Assembly (NCBI GenBank): GCA_964565705.1
Contig: CAZMGD010000132.1
Span: forward strand, 1 to 9,964
Length of the DNA: 9,964 nt
Origin: CAZMGD01 sp964565705
Lineage (GTDB): Bacteria; Actinomycetota; Acidimicrobiia; Acidimicrobiales; Ilumatobacteraceae
Direction of reading: 5' to 3'
The translations under genes and the position numbers were made by a program. The first letter of the stretch is position 1; each line of letters begins with the position of its first letter. A model generated the notes under the pieces. That model ran no database searches. It was not told the origin of the DNA and saw only the letters and a list, made by a program, of their open reading frames with translations. Of this stretch, positions 7,596 to 9,964 are shown piece by piece.

Positions 7596-8114
7596 ATGGC
7601 TGATCCATTCGTCGCCGAGATCCGCATCTTCCCGTTCAACTTCGCGCCCCGGGGCTGGGCGTTCTGCGACGGCCAGCTGTTGCCCATCAGCCAGAACACG
7701 GCCCTGTTCTCGCTGCTCGGCACCACCTACGGCGGCGACGGTAAGTCGACCTTCGCGCTGCCCGACCTCCAGGGCTCCGCACCGATGCATCCTGGCCAGG
7801 GGCCCGGACTCTCACTCCACGATCTCGGCGAGGCCGGCGGTAGCCCGACCGTGACGCTGCTCCAATCGGAGATCCCCAACCACAGCCATCTGGTGTCGGT
7901 GTCACAGGCCGACGCCACCACCCAGGTGCCGGCCGGCTCGAAGCTCGCCACCGGCATCGGGATCGGCGCCTTCGGAGATGCCGCTCCGGCGACGGCGTTG
8001 GCCGCCTCGACGGTCGGCGTCAGCGGCGCTGACACTCCGCACAACAACATGATGCCGTACCTCACGTTCCACTTCTGCATCGCCCTCCAAGGCGTGTTCC
8101 CGCCGAGGAGCTGA
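7596..8114 (+). CDS. Phage tail collar domain protein (MdpB-like), copy 3, divergent core motif
   Basis: 172 residues. The start at 7596 was chosen by ribosome site and by alignment with copies 1 and 2. AEIRIFPFNFAPRGW...CDGQLLPI spans 7-31 and LLGTTYGGDG...FALPDL spans 40-58. The usual LPDLRGR becomes LPDLQGS at 55-61, so both arginines of this hallmark are lost. A two-residue-longer segment (GPGLSLHDLGEAGG) precedes PNHSH at 94-98. The C-terminus is TPHNNMMPYLTFHFC (147-161) ending ALQGVFPPRS, with Cys24 and Cys161. Copies 1 and 3 share more start-region sequence (MAEPF/MADPF and leader) than either does with copy 2. No signal peptide is present. The altered core suggests that copy 3 has a different partner or ligand within the trio. 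Confidence 0.9.
   Translation: MADPFVAEIRIFPFNFAPRGWAFCDGQLLPISQNTALFSLLGTTYGGDGKSTFALPDLQGSAPMHPGQGPGLSLHDLGEAGGSPTVTLLQSEIPNHSHLVSVSQADATTQVPAGSKLATGIGIGAFGDAAPATALAASTVGVSGADTPHNNMMPYLTFHFCIALQGVFPPRS
8105..8110 (+). promoter_or_regulatory. Ribosome binding site for the Tat-signal gene
   Basis: GAGGAG lies inside the last codons of collar copy 3, 9 bases before the ATG at 8120. It supports the chosen start and one continuous operon. Confidence 0.75.
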
Positions 8115-8119
8115 CAGCG

Positions 8120-8836
8120 ATGACGACTTCCACCTCGGCGATTCCCTCAGCCGTTCCCACCACCAGCCGGCGACAGTTCCTGATCGCAGGCGGCGCGGCC
8201 GTCGCCGCGGCGGTGCTCCTCGGCGGTGACGTGATGCCGTTCCCGTCCGGCCTCGAGCTGCTCGCCGACGCGCCCGGGCCGCGGATCCCGGTCGCCTACC
8301 TGCCGGGGAGCGCCGGCGCGACATCGCTGGCCGGCGCCCTCGCCGCCGGTGCCACCACGGCCGTGTCGGCCCTCGGTACCGGGCGCGACGCCGCCTCGAC
8401 CGACCGGGCCACGATGTCGGTCGACGGATTCGCGGGCACGACGTCATCGGCCTATTCGCGGGTGTTCGCCGACGCGCTCATCCCCTCGCCCGCCACGCAC
8501 GACGAGACGATCCCGTACTACGCCTGGACCTACCGCGCCGCTCCCGCGGCGTCGCAATCGGCGCGCACACGGATGCTGCTCACCGAAGCCGACGGGCCAC
8601 GGGTCGGGCTGAGCATCGCCACCGCACCGACCACAGCCGGCACGGCGCTCACGGCGGCAACGACGGTGTTCACGACACGCCCGCGCCGCGACCTGCCGAC
8701 GTTCCAGCCCGGCGTGTACCTCCTCGGCCTGACGCCAGGGCTGTGGGGCGGGCGCACCACCCTGCCCGCGATCGACGATCCGGCCTGGGCCCAGCTGCCG
8801 TCGCTGGTGATGGTGGTGACGCCGGTCGCTCGATGA
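8120..8836 (+). CDS. Tat-signal exported protein of unknown function
   Basis: 238 residues. A twin-arginine signal, TSRRQFLIAGGAAVAAAVLL at 15-34, has both arginines (17-18), Phe20 and Leu21 of the Tat consensus, followed by a weakly hydrophobic Ala/Gly segment. It should therefore be exported folded. A cleavage site is not obvious; ADA at 49-51 is possible, but Pro follows. The mature part has no motif I can tie to an enzyme. It contains RIPVAYLPGSAG near 55-66 and a Thr/Ala-rich middle. The strand-rich C-terminus, FQPGVYLLGLTPGLW...LPSLVMVVTPVA, looks like the edge of a beta-sandwich. There are no cysteines, no cofactor motif and no second membrane segment. It starts 5 bases after collar copy 3 and overlaps the acetyltransferase by 4 bases. 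The tight packing suggests it serves the collar module, perhaps as surface partner, scaffold or export carrier, but this is inference. Confidence 0.8.
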   Translation: MTTSTSAIPSAVPTTSRRQFLIAGGAAVAAAVLLGGDVMPFPSGLELLADAPGPRIPVAYLPGSAGATSLAGALAAGATTAVSALGTGRDAASTDRATMSVDGFAGTTSSAYSRVFADALIPSPATHDETIPYYAWTYRAAPAASQSARTRMLLTEADGPRVGLSIATAPTTAGTALTAATTVFTTRPRRDLPTFQPGVYLLGLTPGLWGGRTTLPAIDDPAWAQLPSLVMVVTPVAR

Positions 8837-9315
8837 CGCCTCGTCATCCGGTGGACCTCCGCCCGGCCACCACGGCCGACGACGAACTGCTCGCGGGTCT
8901 CTACGCTCAGACGCGGGCGGCCGAACTCGCTCCGTTGCCGTGGCCGCAGGAACAGAAAGACGACTTCGTCCGGTCGCAATGGGAGCTTCGCCGCGCCGCG
9001 TACCAGGCGACCCACGCCGCGTCGGACTACGAGATCGTCGTGGCCGACGGCCGCGACCTGGGGTGCGTGTTCGTCGCGGCGCTCGACGACGGCTCGATCC
9101 GCATCGTCGACATCGTGCTGATCGAGGAGTGGTGCGGCCGCGGCATCGGCACCGCTGTGCTCGCGCCGATCCTCGCCGACGCCGATCGGCGCGGCGTCAC
9201 CGTGTCGTTGCACGTCGACCCGCACACCGCCGCCGTGCGGTTCTACGAGCGGCTCGGCTTCGTCGCCGGCAACGACGACCCGACCTACCGGCTGATGGTC
9301 CGGCCGGTCCACTGA
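8833..9315 (+). CDS. GNAT-family N-acetyltransferase
   Basis: 160 residues. The ATG at 8833 overlaps the TGA of the Tat gene (ATGA), so translation is probably coupled; its own ribosome site is poor. The family signature is clear. VDLRPATTADDELLAGLYAQ at 7-26 is the first strand and helix. IVDIVLIEEWCGRGIGTAVL at 91-110 is motif A, with the acetyl-CoA pyrophosphate-binding R103-G104-x-G106 loop. RFYERLGF at 136-143 is motif B. Length is normal for a single-domain GNAT. The insert WPQEQKDDFVRSQWELRRAA at 37-56 is of a type I associate with GNATs found beside tail-collar genes (memory, not searched). It is cytoplasmic. A substrate cannot be read from the sequence; acetylation of a collar or Tat protein before export is a possibility only. 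Confidence 0.9.
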   Translation: MTPRHPVDLRPATTADDELLAGLYAQTRAAELAPLPWPQEQKDDFVRSQWELRRAAYQATHAASDYEIVVADGRDLGCVFVAALDDGSIRIVDIVLIEEWCGRGIGTAVLAPILADADRRGVTVSLHVDPHTAAVRFYERLGFVAGNDDPTYRLMVRPVH

Positions 9316-9322
9316 AACGCGG

Positions 9323-9619
9323 TCAGTTGAACACTGCCTCGTAGCGCAGCCGCCCGTCGGCGCCCGGGCCGATCGGCACCAGGAAGATGTCGAGCGAACC
9401 GAGACCGTCGTGAGCGAGCGTGTAGATGCGCTGCAGCATCGCTTCGGTGAACTGGGCGACGAACGCCAGCGTGAACGGCTCGCCTCGTGGAGCGCCCGGC
9501 GTCGCCGCCCGCCGCTCGACCGATTCGAGGACGAACGGCAGCGGTCCCGCGGAGTCGGTCGCGGTGAACGTGTCGCCGATCGCATCCTCGAAGTCCGCCG
9601 GTCCGGGCGCGCTGTCCAC
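9323..9619 (-). CDS. DUF6916-like small protein
   Basis: 98 residues from the GTG at 9619 (read on the minus strand). The frame stays open upstream to 9784, but that extension is Arg/Ser-rich and not protein-like. The chosen start gives the usual length of roughly 90-100. ADFEDAIGDTF at 8-18 fits the family opening (F-x-x-x-x-G-x-x-F). The strong signature is at the C-terminus: YTLAHDGLGSLDIFLVPIGP, followed by a short turn and RYEAVFN. I recognise this ending as the DUF6916 family, whose genes I recall near small tail-collar genes. There is no signal peptide and there are no cysteines. It converges on the acetyltransferase with only 7 bases between the stop codons. No clear ribosome site precedes the GTG, and the start codon sits in an inverted repeat. 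Function unknown; a structural cap or chaperone for collar proteins is speculation. Confidence 0.75.
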   Translation of the reverse strand: MDSAPGPADFEDAIGDTFTATDSAGPLPFVLESVERRAATPGAPRGEPFTLAFVAQFTEAMLQRIYTLAHDGLGSLDIFLVPIGPGADGRLRYEAVFN

Positions 9620-9624
9620 AGCGC
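9609..9624 (-). promoter_or_regulatory. Inverted repeat over the DUF6916 start codon
   Basis: GCGCTGT-CC-ACAGCGC is a perfect 7+7 inverted repeat that includes the GTG start at 9617-9619. As RNA it would fold as a 6-bp stem with a four-base loop and partly hide the start. As DNA it could be a repressor half-site pair. Next to it, AGCGCCGAC occurs twice (9620-9628 and 9632-9640). Chance is possible at this GC content. Confidence 0.3.
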
Positions 9625-9711
9625 CGACGCTAGCGCCGACCGGGCCGGCGTTCAGCCGCCGCGCCTTCGCCAGGGTCGGCCGGCGGTTCGCTCGTCGGCG
9701 ATGGTGGCCGT

Positions 9712-9716
9712 GGGAG
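9712..9716 (+). promoter_or_regulatory. Ribosome binding site for the PAS-domain gene
   Basis: GGGAG lies 10 bases before the ATG at 9727. The 107-base divergent gap between the DUF6916 and PAS genes (9620-9726) should hold two promoters, but I see no convincing -35/-10 pair. Confidence 0.5.
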
Positions 9717-9726
9717 ACTGACGGCG

Positions 9727-9964
9727 ATGACGGAGCAACGCCCGGCGACGGCCGACGCGAGGGTCGAGCCGATCGCCGACGCACCGACCGACGCGATGAA
9801 CGAGGCGTATGCCGTCGGGATCGCCACCTCGAACCCGTCGGCGATCGTCGTGTTCGACGTCGACGGCAAGATCCTCGACTGGAACCCGGCGGCGGCCGAG
9901 ACGTTCGGTGGGCGGGGAGCGGGGGAAGTGGGGCGAGGTGGTGAGTCGCGTGGCGTCAGTCGTC
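9727..9964 (+). CDS. PAS-domain protein, N-terminal part, runs off the window
   Basis: The ATG at 9727 opens a frame with no stop to the right edge (79 complete codons), preceded by GGGAG. Residues 1-35 are an Ala/Asp/Glu-rich leader. SNPSAIVVFDVDGKILDWNP at about 37-56, then AAAETFG, is a textbook start of a PAS sensory domain (the 'hG.I...N.aa...fG' pattern). PAS domains head sensor kinases, diguanylate cyclases and phosphatase regulators; which one this is cannot be told. After TFG the peptide becomes Gly/Arg/Ser-rich (GGRGAGEVGRGGESRGVSR) and no longer follows the family, where a pattern like 'Y...E.vG' is expected. This hints at base errors or a frameshift in the last 60 bases near a contig end. 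It is divergent from the DUF6916 gene and probably separately regulated. Confidence 0.75.
   Translation, partial: MTEQRPATADARVEPIADAPTDAMNEAYAVGIATSNPSAIVVFDVDGKILDWNPAAAETFGGRGAGEVGRGGESRGVSR

Noticed and set aside
6540..8114. Prophage remnant
   Set aside because: Only collar-domain genes are present, all intact and regularly spaced with good ribosome sites, and their neighbours are not phage genes. No att sites or integrase were seen.
8743..8832. Earlier start for the acetyltransferase
   Set aside because: The extra 30 residues are antifamily sequence inside the Tat gene. The ATG at 8833 gives a normal GNAT N-terminus.
9620..9784. Longer N-terminus for the DUF6916-like protein
   Set aside because: The extension is Arg/Ser/Pro-rich, overlaps the PAS gene start on the other strand and exceeds the family length.

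Overview
The window is a high-GC (about 70% by eye), codon-biased piece of a draft genome. It is most likely from an actinobacterium. The secreted 'RLLDTR ... VDVxGWF' domains, the Tat signal, the frequent GTG starts and near-complete G/C at third codon positions all fit this, and an Acidimicrobiia-like lineage is possible but not proven. A scaffold gap of exactly 100 N lies at 2139-2238.

Layout, left to right. Positions 17-46 hold a strong terminator hairpin that closes an upstream gene outside the window. Positions 66-220 are a coding-looking orphan stretch resembling a beta-helix fragment. From 251 to 6512 lies one giant secreted protein (at least 2053 residues). It is broken into two apparent ORFs only by the N gap, and deleting the Ns restores the frame exactly. 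Its parts are a Sec signal peptide, three RLLDTR/VDVxGWF domains, eight cadherin-like/Big_9-type repeats each with two conserved cysteines, one divergent repeat, and a long Thr/Gly/Asn-rich beta-helix.

Closely behind and on the same strand (gaps of 27, 11, 13 and 5 bases, then a 4-base overlap) come three paralogous phage tail-collar/MdpB-like proteins of about 170 residues, a Tat-signal protein of unknown function, and a GNAT acetyltransferase. A small DUF6916-like gene converges on the acetyltransferase from the minus strand with 7 bases between the stop codons. A divergently oriented PAS-domain protein then runs off the right edge.

There are no phage structural, packaging, integrase or lysis genes in the window. 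The collar proteins therefore look like a domesticated, chromosomal module rather than prophage debris. The spacing suggests one transcript for adhesin, collar trio, Tat protein and acetyltransferase, with DUF6916 as a likely functional associate. My reading is a cell-surface adhesion or appendage system: an exported giant fibre plus three fibre-tip-like trimeric proteins that have no signal peptides. How the collar proteins leave the cell, what they bind, and what the Tat protein, acetyltransferase and DUF6916 protein do to them are the open questions.
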